A stretch of DNA of 64,000 nucleotides from Sediminicola arcticus. GTDB taxonomy: Bacteria; Bacteroidota; Bacteroidia; Flavobacteriales; Flavobacteriaceae. The stretch is from NCBI RefSeq assembly GCF_040566695.1, contig NZ_JBEXAE010000003.1, positions 186,001 through 250,000 of the forward strand. The letters run 5' to 3'. Shown here in pieces: positions 8,195 through 16,207 of the stretch (position 1 is the stretch's first letter; the number at the start of each line of letters is the position of its first letter). The notes beneath the pieces are model-generated. The model was not told the DNA's origin. It worked only from the letters and a program-made list of their open reading frames with translations, and did no database searches. The position numbers and the translations under genes are program-made.

Positions 8195-9259
8195 TTATGC
8201 TTTTCTTTCCAATTCGCTCATAACATCTACCAATATACCTACGCTCTCTAATGAGAGGGCATTGTACATAGAAGCTCGGTAACCTCCAATAGACCTATGT
8301 CCGCTTAGGCCATTGATACCTGCTTCTTTCCACATGGCATCAAAAGTAGCTTGTAACTTACTTTCCGTAAGGTTAAACGTGGCGTTCATAGTAGACCTAT
8401 CCTCTTTTATAGAATATCCATTGAATAATGGATTAAGATCTATTTCTGAATATAATAATTGTGCCTTTTTATTGTTCACTTCTTCTATAGCCGGGATTCC
8501 TCCTGAATTTTTCAACCATTCTAAGGTTAACATGGATACATAAACAGGAAATACAGCCGGGGTGTTGAACATACTTTCTTTCAAAATATGTGCCTGATAA
8601 TCCATCATGGAAGGAATTTTACGACTTACATTTCCTAAGACCGATTCCTTAACAACTACCAAGGTAGTCCCAGCTGGACCCATATTTTTTTGAGCACCTG
8701 CATATATCAAATCAAATTTAGAAAAGTCGAGCTGTCTTGAGAAAATATCGGAACTCATATCACATACAAGCGGGACATTCACCTTCGGGAAGTTTTTTAT
8801 TTGCGTCCCGTAAATAGTATTATTGGAGGTTAGGTGTAAGTAATCTAAATCATTGGGAACACCATACATTTTTGGTATATGGTTGTAGCCTTCAGATTTA
8901 GAAGAACCTACTTCTAGCACTTCGCCAAATAGTTTAGCTTCCTTAATGGCGTTATCACTCCATGTTCCCGTATTTAAATATCCTGCTTTGGTCTCCAAAA
9001 GGTTATAGGCAGTCATTAAAAACTGAAGACTAGCACCTCCATGTAAAAAGAGTGCCTTATACCCTTTGTTCTCCAAACCTAATAATTCCAATGCCAAGGC
9101 TCGTGCCCTATCCATTACAGCTACAAAATCTTTACTTCGATGAGATATTTCTATTAGAGAAAGTCCCGAGTTGTTAAAATCTTGTATCGCCTCAGCTGAT
9201 TTAAGTATTACTTCTTGAGGAAGGACGCATGGTCCTGCGCTAAAATTATGTTTCTTCAT
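8195..9259 (-). CDS. serC: Phosphoserine aminotransferase
   Basis: PLP-dependent transaminase converting 3-phosphohydroxypyruvate and glutamate to phosphoserine, cytosolic. At 354 aa, the length is standard. The N-terminus KKHNFSAGPCVLP is the family signature and the PLP Lys lies in YAGAQKNMGPAG. The C-terminal GLSGHRSIGGYRASMYNA is also characteristic. It is the middle gene of a minus-strand run (LuxC-like reductase, serC, serA) with gaps of 69 and 34 bases. No phosphoserine phosphatase is in the window. Confidence 0.95.
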   Translation of the reverse strand: MKKHNFSAGPCVLPQEVILKSAEAIQDFNNSGLSLIEISHRSKDFVAVMDRARALALELLGLENKGYKALFLHGGASLQFLMTAYNLLETKAGYLNTGTWSDNAIKEAKLFGEVLEVGSSKSEGYNHIPKMYGVPNDLDYLHLTSNNTIYGTQIKNFPKVNVPLVCDMSSDIFSRQLDFSKFDLIYAGAQKNMGPAGTTLVVVKESVLGNVSRKIPSMMDYQAHILKESMFNTPAVFPVYVSMLTLEWLKNSGGIPAIEEVNNKKAQLLYSEIDLNPLFNGYSIKEDRSTMNATFNLTESKLQATFDAMWKEAGINGLSGHRSIGGYRASMYNALSLESVGILVDVMSELERKA

Positions 9260-9328
9260 GTGTGATGAAATGTTTTAATGGTAAAATTCTTTAATTATGA
9301 TAAAAATAGTGAGTATAATCTAGTAATT

Positions 9329-10390
9329 TTATGCCTTTATCAGAAATTCAACAGTATCAACTCCATCGGCATAGTCTGATAGGCTTGGATTTTGAGTTTG
9401 TCCAAATGAAATTTCTCCATCTATAACCCCCTTACTAACAACACATTGTATTTTTTCTTTTTCTGCCTCAAGTTTTAATTCTAAATCTTTCAATGAATCA
9501 TAAACTTCGTAAAACACTGTTGCAATAGGAGAGGAATAGCTTTCGTCTTCCTTAAGCATTAAAAAGCCGTTATCGAGTAACTTGTATTCACTCATTAAAT
9601 AAACAGCCTTGTTGTAATCATAATTGTTGGCGTATTTTACTTGGTTTATTATGGGATTGAAAGTATAGATTGATTCAAAAAAAATATTGAAATTATAGTC
9701 CTTGGGAACGTATAATTTAGAGACACTTCTACAACCAAGCCCATAGTATCTAAAAATATCATCTCCCAAAGCATTTAAATCTTCAACGGTTTCATTTCCC
9801 GTTAAAACGGCCAAAGAATTCCTGTTTCTTCTAATTATATTTGGTTTATTCCCAAAATAGTACTCAAAATACCTAGTTGTGTTATCACTTCCAGTAGCCA
9901 CAACCACATCAAAGTTGACCATTTTTCCCTCAGTAACAGTGATTTTATTTTTAAGGGCGGGGGCAGTGAAGATGATATATTTTATTACGAAAGGTAAAAG
10001 GACATTGTCATTAGAGGATAGTTTTATCAAAGCGCTATTTCCTGTTAACATGGTAACCAAAAAATCATGAAAACCTACTAATGGGATATTACCAGCCATT
10101 ATTAAAGCGACAGTCTTAGGTTTATTTTGAAGAATAGTATAGTCTGATAGCCAATTAACAAGATTGTCCCTAGTCAAAAGGGCACCCCATTTTTCAAGAC
10201 AAAAAAGGATGTTTTCTCTTATAAACCATCCATTTTTATGTCCAGCCAACACAATGGTCTCATCAAACTCCCGAAACCATTCATTAATATTTTCTTTAAG
10301 ATGTTCATTATTCTTTGAAATTTTACAAAATTTTCGGAATAAATCACCAAGTTTAACAAATGCTTCTAATCTAAGTTCAAGCTCAGTCAT
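9329..10390 (-). CDS. LuxC-like acyl-CoA reductase
   Basis: A 353-aa protein of the LuxC/aldehyde-dehydrogenase-like acyl-CoA reductase family, shorter than bioluminescence LuxC (about 480 aa). The likely nucleophilic Cys is in YYGLGCRSVSKLYVP; an NAD-binding region is suggested by ALIMAGNIPLVGFHDFL and VVATGSDNTTRYFEYYFG. LuxC reduces acyl groups to aldehydes with NADPH; the physiological acyl substrate here is unknown. It heads a minus-strand run with serC and serA and diverges from a ferredoxin through overlapping promoters, so the electron carrier and this reductase may be functionally linked. Confidence 0.75.
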   Translation of the reverse strand: MTELELRLEAFVKLGDLFRKFCKISKNNEHLKENINEWFREFDETIVLAGHKNGWFIRENILFCLEKWGALLTRDNLVNWLSDYTILQNKPKTVALIMAGNIPLVGFHDFLVTMLTGNSALIKLSSNDNVLLPFVIKYIIFTAPALKNKITVTEGKMVNFDVVVATGSDNTTRYFEYYFGNKPNIIRRNRNSLAVLTGNETVEDLNALGDDIFRYYGLGCRSVSKLYVPKDYNFNIFFESIYTFNPIINQVKYANNYDYNKAVYLMSEYKLLDNGFLMLKEDESYSSPIATVFYEVYDSLKDLELKLEAEKEKIQCVVSKGVIDGEISFGQTQNPSLSDYADGVDTVEFLIKA

Positions 10391-10395
10391 TATAT

Positions 10396-10426
10396 TTGTT
10401 TAGTGTTTTAATAGGTTTTACCTTTG
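10396..10426 (+). promoter_or_regulatory. Promoter for the ferredoxin gene
   Basis: TTG at 10396-10398 and TACCTTTG at 10419-10426, spacing 20: a good Bacteroidota sigma-A match, 30 bases before the ferredoxin ATG. It overlaps in space with the opposite-strand promoter at 10429-10436. Confidence 0.65.
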
Positions 10427-10428
10427 TA

Positions 10429-10436
10429 CAAAAGTA
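10429..10436 (-). promoter_or_regulatory. -7 box for the acyl-CoA reductase operon
   Basis: CAAAAGTA on the plus strand reads TACTTTTG on the minus strand, a consensus -7 box, about 39 bases before the reductase ATG at 10390. Only two bases separate it from the plus-strand -7 box, forming a near palindrome. Confidence 0.6.
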
Positions 10437-10456
10437 AGCAATAGAAAAAGAAATTT

Positions 10457-10807
10457 ATGGCAATTATAATAACTGATGAATGTATAAATTGTGGGGCATG
10501 CGAACCAGAATGCCCAAATACCGCAATTTACGAAGGGGCAGATGACTGGAGATATAGTGATGGTACTTCTTTATCCGGTAAGGTGGTATTACCAAACGGC
10601 TCAGAAGTGGACGCCGATGAAGTTCAAGAGCCAATAAGTGATGAAATATATTATATCTCTCCTGATAAGTGCACGGAATGCATGGGCTTCCACGAAGAAC
10701 CACAATGCGCCGCTGTATGTCCAGTAGATTGTTGTGTGCCAGATGATAGCCATGTTGAAACGGAAGAGGAGCTATTGGGTAAGCAACGTTTTATGCACCC
10801 AGAATAA
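10457..10807 (+). CDS. Dicluster 4Fe-4S ferredoxin
   Basis: A 116-aa soluble electron carrier. Cluster-binding Cys are in CINCGACEPECP near the N-terminus (C-x2-C-x2-C-x3-CP) and in a second set C-x2-C-x8-C-x3-CP around residues 75-95, separated by about 50 residues that include an acidic insertion. This is the long-loop layout of the YfhL-type family. It is transcribed alone, away from the acyl-CoA reductase gene, and closed by a terminator at 10828-10859. The redox partner is unknown; proximity suggests the reductase, which is inference. Confidence 0.9.
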   Translation: MAIIITDECINCGACEPECPNTAIYEGADDWRYSDGTSLSGKVVLPNGSEVDADEVQEPISDEIYYISPDKCTECMGFHEEPQCAAVCPVDCCVPDDSHVETEEELLGKQRFMHPE

Positions 10808-10827
10808 AAATAAAATATAGAATTGAT

Positions 10828-10859
10828 AAAAAAAACCCAATCACATGTTTGGGTTTTTT
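10828..10859. terminator. Bidirectional intrinsic terminator
   Basis: A run of A, then ACCCAA, loop TCACATG, TTGGGT and a run of T: symmetrical between the converging ferredoxin and methyltransferase genes. The methyltransferase stop lies inside the right edge. Confidence 0.85.
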
Positions 10860-11601
10860 ATTTCGATTTTTCGGCCACAACTACAAAAGTATCAAAAGCA
10901 TATGAAGGTTTGTCCAATGTCTTCATAACTTCATATCCTGCGCTATTTAGTGCTGATATTATTTCAGTTTTGGTAAATACTTTGAATATAACGGTGTCTT
11001 TGCCTAAAAACTCCTGGTTAATACCTTGCTGTTGGTAGTAAGATGAATCCCAGTGAATTAATGATAAGTCTGTTTTTTTGGAATACCATTTAGAAGTCCT
11101 ACTGTACTCAATATTATTGACCTTAGATTTATGTATTACGGTTGGATTATCTAATATGTAGGGGATGAAACTAGTAGCGTAGATACAATCAAAAATTAAA
11201 GTCCCTTTTGCATTTAAAACTTCAAAAATACTCACAAAAGTATTCAAAAGATCTTCCTTTGTTAGCAGATAGCTTGTTGATCTACCGGTGATTAAAGCGG
11301 CGTCAAATTTTTTGGGTAAGTGAAAGTTTCGCATATCTCCTTGAATAAAATTACCACTTGGAAATTTCTGCCGTGCTATATAGAGCATATGATCACTATA
11401 ATCCAGTCCTATATATTCTTTAAATTCACTGCTTAGTTTGGGGGCTAAATTTCCGGTACCACATCCTAGTTCTAAAACAGAATCAACTTTTTTATCATGG
11501 CAGAGTTTGGCATAAAAGTCTTGTTCTGCATCGTAATCAATAAAGCCTTGATAAATTTCATCAAATACCTTAGATAATTCTGGTCCGTATAATTTGCTCA
11601 T
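10858..11601 (-). CDS. Class I SAM-dependent methyltransferase
   Basis: A 247-aa Rossmann-fold methyltransferase. Motif I is VLELGCGTGNLAPKL (about 40-54), followed by IGLDYSDHML (acidic loop), FIQGDMRNF and DAALITGRSTSYL. The substrate cannot be predicted; the fold covers small-molecule and macromolecule methylation. It converges on the ferredoxin gene and is separated from the upstream TonB receptor by the terminator at 11611-11643, so it probably has its own promoter, which I could not identify. Confidence 0.85.
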   Translation of the reverse strand: MSKLYGPELSKVFDEIYQGFIDYDAEQDFYAKLCHDKKVDSVLELGCGTGNLAPKLSSEFKEYIGLDYSDHMLYIARQKFPSGNFIQGDMRNFHLPKKFDAALITGRSTSYLLTKEDLLNTFVSIFEVLNAKGTLIFDCIYATSFIPYILDNPTVIHKSKVNNIEYSRTSKWYSKKTDLSLIHWDSSYYQQQGINQEFLGKDTVIFKVFTKTEIISALNSAGYEVMKTLDKPSYAFDTFVVVAEKSK

Positions 11602-11610
11602 AGTACCAAT

Positions 11611-11643
11611 AAAAAAAGCTACCTAAAAATAGGTAGCTTTTTG
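11611..11643. terminator. Intrinsic terminator after the second TonB receptor
   Basis: Stem AGCTACCT/AGGTAGCT with loop AAAAAT, flanked by A and T runs. It ends transcription of the TonB receptor gene on the minus strand. Confidence 0.85.
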
Positions 11644-11664
11644 ATATGAATATATGTTTGAGTT

Positions 11665-14466
11665 TTAAAATTTATAATTCACAGAAAAATTTAACATGGT
11701 ACCTAATTGACTGAAATGGTATCCATCATAGGTCATCTGAGAGTAACGTTGGTTAAACGTAATCAGATTAGACTGATTTTGTACTTGAGCAGCATCTGCC
11801 AAAAGTGCATCTCCAGCAGCATTCTTAGATTTAAAACTCCACTCAGGTAATACATCCAATATGTTGTTGATATTAAGTGCAATTGTTAGTTTGTCAGTTG
11901 CGCTATAATTAATCCCCAAATCGGTTACAATTTTTGGAGTAAACTCCGTAAATAGATTATTATCCAATCCTTGTTGCTGAAACGTAGTCTTACCGAAATA
12001 AGTATTGTTTAAGGAGAAACCAAACTTGTTGATATCGTAATTTGCCCCTAAGATCCATTTTGTTACCGGTCTAGAAGTAAAGAATAAGGCTTCTTGCGTT
12101 TCATTAACAACAGACTGTCCTGCATTGGCAACTAAAGGAATGTCTTTAACTGCTCCATCACGTTCGTTTTGAATAGTATAGTTTCCAGATAAGTTTAAAT
12201 CAAGTAAACCTTCACCTAACATAATATTATCATAACTTAATACTACATCGATACCAGATGTTTTGGTGTCAATTGCATTTGAAAAGAAGCTTACATCACT
12301 TAAGTTATTAGAAGCTAAAAGAATATCCAAAGGATTTGTAGCATCACCAGTAGCACTTATTTCAGCACCTAATACAATCCGGTCTTTAACTGCGATGTTA
12401 TAATAATCCAGGGTATACCTAAATTGACTCGCAATTTTACCACCAAAACCAATTGTGAAATTTTGAGATGTTTCAGCATCCAATTGAGGAATACCCAATA
12501 ATTTAGCCTGGGTAGAAACATTATTAATTAAACCACCTACCTGGATACCTTGACCAGGAATAAAGCTATACTGCGCTTTTTGAGTATAAATTTGGTGTAG
12601 GGTAGGAGCTCTGAACCCAGAAGAAATTGAACCTCTTAAGGTAAAAGCATCATTTACTTTATAACGAGAACTAAATTTGTAGACAAAAGCATTACCAAAA
12701 TCAGAATAGTTTTCTGTCCTAACGGTACCACTAAGTAAAAAAGCATCTGTGACGTCATAATCTAAGCTGAAATACCCACCAATGTTGTATCTGTTAAATT
12801 TACCTGAGTTTTGAGGAGAAGCTCCTGCAAATGAATCGGCACCACCACCATCGTAAGAAGCTAGTTCACCTTCAATAACTTCAAAGGTTTCAGTTCTAAA
12901 CTCAGCACCCACACCAATACTAACTTTATCAGATAGTAGTCTTGATATATCAATGTTACCTACATTGTGCGAAAATTTTGTTCCACCTGGATCAAAAGAT
13001 TGCTGACTATTTGCTCGGTACAATTCTGAACCTTCAGTAATTTCACCATCATCTAAAGAGCCATTTCCATTAGCATCTATGAATACTGAAGGAGAGTAAA
13101 CGACATTTCGGTTATGGGTTTGATTCACTTTATAAGTTTGTAAGTTGCCACCAGTAGTAAAACTTGCATCAACATTCCAATCGTTAATAGTTGATTTAAA
13201 ACCAATAGTTGCATTATAATCGCTTAATAAACCTTCAAAGGTTGGTACATAACCGTCATACCCATTTGGATTATTTGGATTATCACCAGGAAAAAAATCT
13301 GCTAAATACGGAAAACCACCATCTTCATAAGGATCAGCAGTCCTCCAATATGGAGTTCTATAGTTGGCAAAACTGTTTACTGATTTGTAAACGTACGCTG
13401 CATTAGCATAAAGTTCTGTGTTTTCACTAAGGTCATAACCAAGATTCACGGAAAACTTAGCAGCAGCAGTCTCTGGAGAACCATTGATATTTCCTGCATC
13501 TGGCCTTCTACCTAAAAACTCTTGTACATCTGCTATATCAGCACCAAAATCTGCAGCTTCACCAGCTGCATTTACTGTACCTGGTCTATTCGCTAAGTTT
13601 ACCTTTGAAAGGTCAATAGTATAGTTTACAAAACCTTTGTCTTCGCCAATAGTACTTCCATTATTTAAGGCAACTCCAAACATTTCGCCATCACCTTCAG
13701 AGGTAATACCTGTTCTCACAGTAACGGAGCCTTCATTTGGACTGTCTTTTAATATAATGTTCATTACGCCGGCTATGGCATCAGATCCATATTGGGCAGA
13801 AGCACCATCTCTAAGGATTTCGACTCTTTTGATAGCGTCTGTAGGTATAGCTGAGATATCAGCACCTGTTTCACCACGTCCTGGAGAGGTTTGGGTGTAT
13901 AATAAGGCACTAAGATTCTTTCTTTTTCCATTGATCAGGATCAATGTTCTACTTGGTCCCATATTCCTTATTTCATAAGGATCCAATAAAGAGGTCGCAT
14001 CGTTTACCGGGGTTTGTACCGTGTTAAAAGATGGAATTCTGTACTGTAATGCCTTATCAAAAGTCATTTGTCCAGTGGAAGTCAATTCTTTAGCACCTAT
14101 AACATCTACAGGTAATGGCGTGTCCGCATTACTTCTAGGTGCCGTACGTGAACCAACCACAATAAATTCTTCTAATTGCATTCCTTCTGCAAGGACCACA
14201 TTGATTGTAGATTGGCCGCCTACCTTTATTTCAGTCGTGGCAAACCCTACATAACTGAATACCAAAGTAGCGTTGCCGGCTACTGATATTTCATAGTTTC
14301 CATCAAAATTGGTTGATGTTCCATTATTAGTACCTTTTTCAACAATGTTTACTCCTGCTAGAGGCAAACCCGCATCGTCTTTTACTGTTCCGCTTACAGA
14401 ATTCTGCGAAAAAGCCACCGTGAAGCTGAATAATAGAAATGCTGAAATAGCATATGTAAATCTCAT
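11665..14466 (-). CDS. Large TonB-dependent receptor
   Basis: A 933-aa outer membrane transporter. Signal peptide about 1-20 (TVAFSQ), carboxypeptidase-regulatory domain about 22-105 (SVSGTVKDDAGLPLAGV), plug about 110-245 (RTLILINGKRKN, VEILRDGASAQYGSDAIAG), barrel ending LNFSVNYKF with terminal Phe, the usual BAM recognition end. It carries many Asn/Gly/Asp-rich loops. It is close to SusC in size but no SusD gene follows, so it is a stand-alone receptor. The ligand is unknown. It is monocistronic: a terminator follows and about 340 bases of non-coding DNA precede it. Confidence 0.9.
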   Translation of the reverse strand: MRFTYAISAFLLFSFTVAFSQNSVSGTVKDDAGLPLAGVNIVEKGTNNGTSTNFDGNYEISVAGNATLVFSYVGFATTEIKVGGQSTINVVLAEGMQLEEFIVVGSRTAPRSNADTPLPVDVIGAKELTSTGQMTFDKALQYRIPSFNTVQTPVNDATSLLDPYEIRNMGPSRTLILINGKRKNLSALLYTQTSPGRGETGADISAIPTDAIKRVEILRDGASAQYGSDAIAGVMNIILKDSPNEGSVTVRTGITSEGDGEMFGVALNNGSTIGEDKGFVNYTIDLSKVNLANRPGTVNAAGEAADFGADIADVQEFLGRRPDAGNINGSPETAAAKFSVNLGYDLSENTELYANAAYVYKSVNSFANYRTPYWRTADPYEDGGFPYLADFFPGDNPNNPNGYDGYVPTFEGLLSDYNATIGFKSTINDWNVDASFTTGGNLQTYKVNQTHNRNVVYSPSVFIDANGNGSLDDGEITEGSELYRANSQQSFDPGGTKFSHNVGNIDISRLLSDKVSIGVGAEFRTETFEVIEGELASYDGGGADSFAGASPQNSGKFNRYNIGGYFSLDYDVTDAFLLSGTVRTENYSDFGNAFVYKFSSRYKVNDAFTLRGSISSGFRAPTLHQIYTQKAQYSFIPGQGIQVGGLINNVSTQAKLLGIPQLDAETSQNFTIGFGGKIASQFRYTLDYYNIAVKDRIVLGAEISATGDATNPLDILLASNNLSDVSFFSNAIDTKTSGIDVVLSYDNIMLGEGLLDLNLSGNYTIQNERDGAVKDIPLVANAGQSVVNETQEALFFTSRPVTKWILGANYDINKFGFSLNNTYFGKTTFQQQGLDNNLFTEFTPKIVTDLGINYSATDKLTIALNINNILDVLPEWSFKSKNAAGDALLADAAQVQNQSNLITFNQRYSQMTYDGYHFSQLGTMLNFSVNYKF

Positions 14467-14780
14467 CTTTTATTTTTTTGAGTTAATATGTTGTCGAAAA
14501 TACTAAAAATTATATGAATTAACATTTTTTTATGAAAAAGATTACGTTTAGATAGTTTTTTTACCGTATGCTAAAATCTATAAAGGATAATTATTAATGT
14601 CCAAATTTGAGACTTTGATTTTTGCAAATATCTTATTAAGATAATTCTTGTGTGTTGCTCATTACTTCTAATTCCCTGCATTGGAATGATTAACAAATTA
14701 TTTTAACCCTACTATACTCAAATTATTAAGGGCACAATATTGTTTCATTAAATCATGATTAAAAAGTTCCTTTTAAGAAC
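14467..14780. other. Intergenic region between divergent TonB receptor and ychF
   Basis: About 300 AT-rich bases holding the upstream regions of both genes. Apart from the ychF -7 box at 14781-14788 I see no gene, strong hairpin or clear minus-strand promoter for the receptor. Confidence 0.5.
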
Positions 14781-14788
14781 TATATTTG
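14781..14788 (+). promoter_or_regulatory. -7 box for ychF
   Basis: TATATTTG fits TAnnTTTG, 20 bases before the ATG at 14809. It lies inside a longer upstream-extended frame that opens at 14755, which argues that translation starts at 14809. No good -33 TTG is spaced correctly. Confidence 0.6.
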
Positions 14789-14808
14789 CACCCTTAAATA
14801 ACGAAAGA

Positions 14809-15903
14809 ATGAAAGCAGGTATCGTAGGATTGCCAAATGTTGGTAAATCAACACTTTTCAATTGTTTATCCAATGCCAAAGCACAAAGTGCAAATTTTCC
14901 TTTTTGTACCATAGAACCTAATATAGGAGTAGTTAATGTTCCTGATGCGAGGTTAGAAAAATTGGAGTCATTGGTAAATCCAGAAAGGGTTTTGCCCGCT
15001 ACAGTTGAAATTGTAGATATAGCAGGTTTGGTAAAAGGTGCAAGTAAAGGTGAGGGGCTTGGCAATCAATTCCTTGGTAATATTCGCGAAACTGATGCCA
15101 TTCTTCATGTACTAAGATGTTTTGATAATGATAATATTGTTCATGTTGATGGATCGGTTAACCCTATCAGGGATAAGGAAACCATTGATATGGAATTACA
15201 ATTAAAGGACCTTGAAACTGTAGACAAAAAGCTTGAAAAAGTAAAACGTGCAGCCAAAACTGGAAATAAAGAAGCTCAAAAGGAAGAAGCTGTCCTTTTG
15301 AAAATAAAACAAGGGCTTGAAGCTGGTGTTTCCATCCGTGCTATAGAATTTAGTAAAGATGACAGAAATGAATTTGTTAAGCCGTTGCAATTTATCACTG
15401 ATAAACCCGTAATGTACGTTTGTAATGTGGACGAGGAGTCTGCTACTACTGGTAATAGTTATGTGGATAAGGTAAAGGAGGCGGTTAAAGATGAGGAAGC
15501 AGAAGTAATCTTCCTTGCCGTGGGTACTGAGGCTGATATCACTGAATTAGAAACTTACGAAGAGCGTCAAATGTTTTTGGAAGACCTTGGACTTACAGAA
15601 CCTGGGTCTGCCAAATTGATACGTGGTGCGTATAGATTATTGAACCTGGAGACTTATTTTACCGCAGGTGTAAAAGAAGTAAGGGCATGGACCATTCCGG
15701 TTGGGGCAACAGCGCCTCAGGCGGCCGGAGTAATTCATACCGATTTTGAAAAAGGATTTATACGCGCCGAGGTGATTGCTTATAATGATTTTGTTGCCTT
15801 GGGAAGTGAGGCCAAAGTAAAAGAAGCTGGCAAAATGAAAGTAGAGGGGAAGGAATACATCGTTAAGGATGGTGATGTAATGCACTTTCGTTTTAATGTG
15901 TAG
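14809..15903 (+). CDS. ychF: Ribosome-binding ATPase YchF (Obg family)
   Basis: A 364-aa TRAFAC P-loop protein of the Obg/YchF subfamily, a ribosome-associated ATPase that is nearly universal. G1 is GLPNVGKST at residues 5-13 from Met1; G3 is DIAGLVKGASKGEG; the NxxE-type base-recognition motif of YchF is seen as NVDEESA rather than NKxD, consistent with ATP preference. The C-terminal TGS domain ends HFRFNV. The start at 14809 gives the usual N-terminus MKAGIVGLPNVGK; an upstream Met at 14755 lies before the promoter box. Monocistronic. Confidence 0.95.
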   Translation: MKAGIVGLPNVGKSTLFNCLSNAKAQSANFPFCTIEPNIGVVNVPDARLEKLESLVNPERVLPATVEIVDIAGLVKGASKGEGLGNQFLGNIRETDAILHVLRCFDNDNIVHVDGSVNPIRDKETIDMELQLKDLETVDKKLEKVKRAAKTGNKEAQKEEAVLLKIKQGLEAGVSIRAIEFSKDDRNEFVKPLQFITDKPVMYVCNVDEESATTGNSYVDKVKEAVKDEEAEVIFLAVGTEADITELETYEERQMFLEDLGLTEPGSAKLIRGAYRLLNLETYFTAGVKEVRAWTIPVGATAPQAAGVIHTDFEKGFIRAEVIAYNDFVALGSEAKVKEAGKMKVEGKEYIVKDGDVMHFRFNV

Positions 15904-15953
15904 TTTTACTTTTAAGGATTTAATCCATCTTGTTCTTTCCTAAATAAAATGTG

Positions 15954-16011
15954 ATACCTCAAGCCAGGTAGGTGTTTAGTAAGACATCCTTTCTACTTAG
16001 AGGTATTTTTA
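15954..16011 (+). terminator. Possible stem-loop terminator after ychF
   Basis: ATACCTCAAG at 15954-15963 can pair, with one bulge, with CTTAGAGGTAT at 15996-16006, followed by a T-rich stretch. The loop is long but contains a second short imperfect pairing. Moderate support only. Confidence 0.4.
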
Positions 16012-16022
16012 TTTTACTTATA

Positions 16023-16178
16023 TTATAATTTAGGTACCTCAGGTAGTTCTGATTTTTTATTACCAATATTAAAAAAGTCAAAATTTCTTGGAACACAATC
16101 TATATCAACAAAAGCATACCAGCTATTGTTAATTACTTTAACAAGTAGTGTTTTTATCTTTTTAGAACACTCCCTATC
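16023..16178 (-). pseudogene. Possible gene remnant without a start codon
   Basis: The minus strand is open for 51 codons between stops, with no ATG, GTG or TTG in frame. The translation is protein-like (NSWYAFVDIDCVPRNF, then NIGNKKSELPEVPKL before the stop). It lies in the otherwise empty 304-base gap between ychF and parE. It may be the decayed 3' end of a former gene, or chance. I do not recognise the family. Confidence 0.3.
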
Positions 16179-16207
16179 TTAGCAACGCGCCTTAAACTAC
16201 TTAATTA

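Noticed and set aside
14755..14808. Upstream-extended start of ychF
   Set aside because: The extension contains the promoter -7 box and lacks family similarity; the canonical N-terminus begins at 14809.
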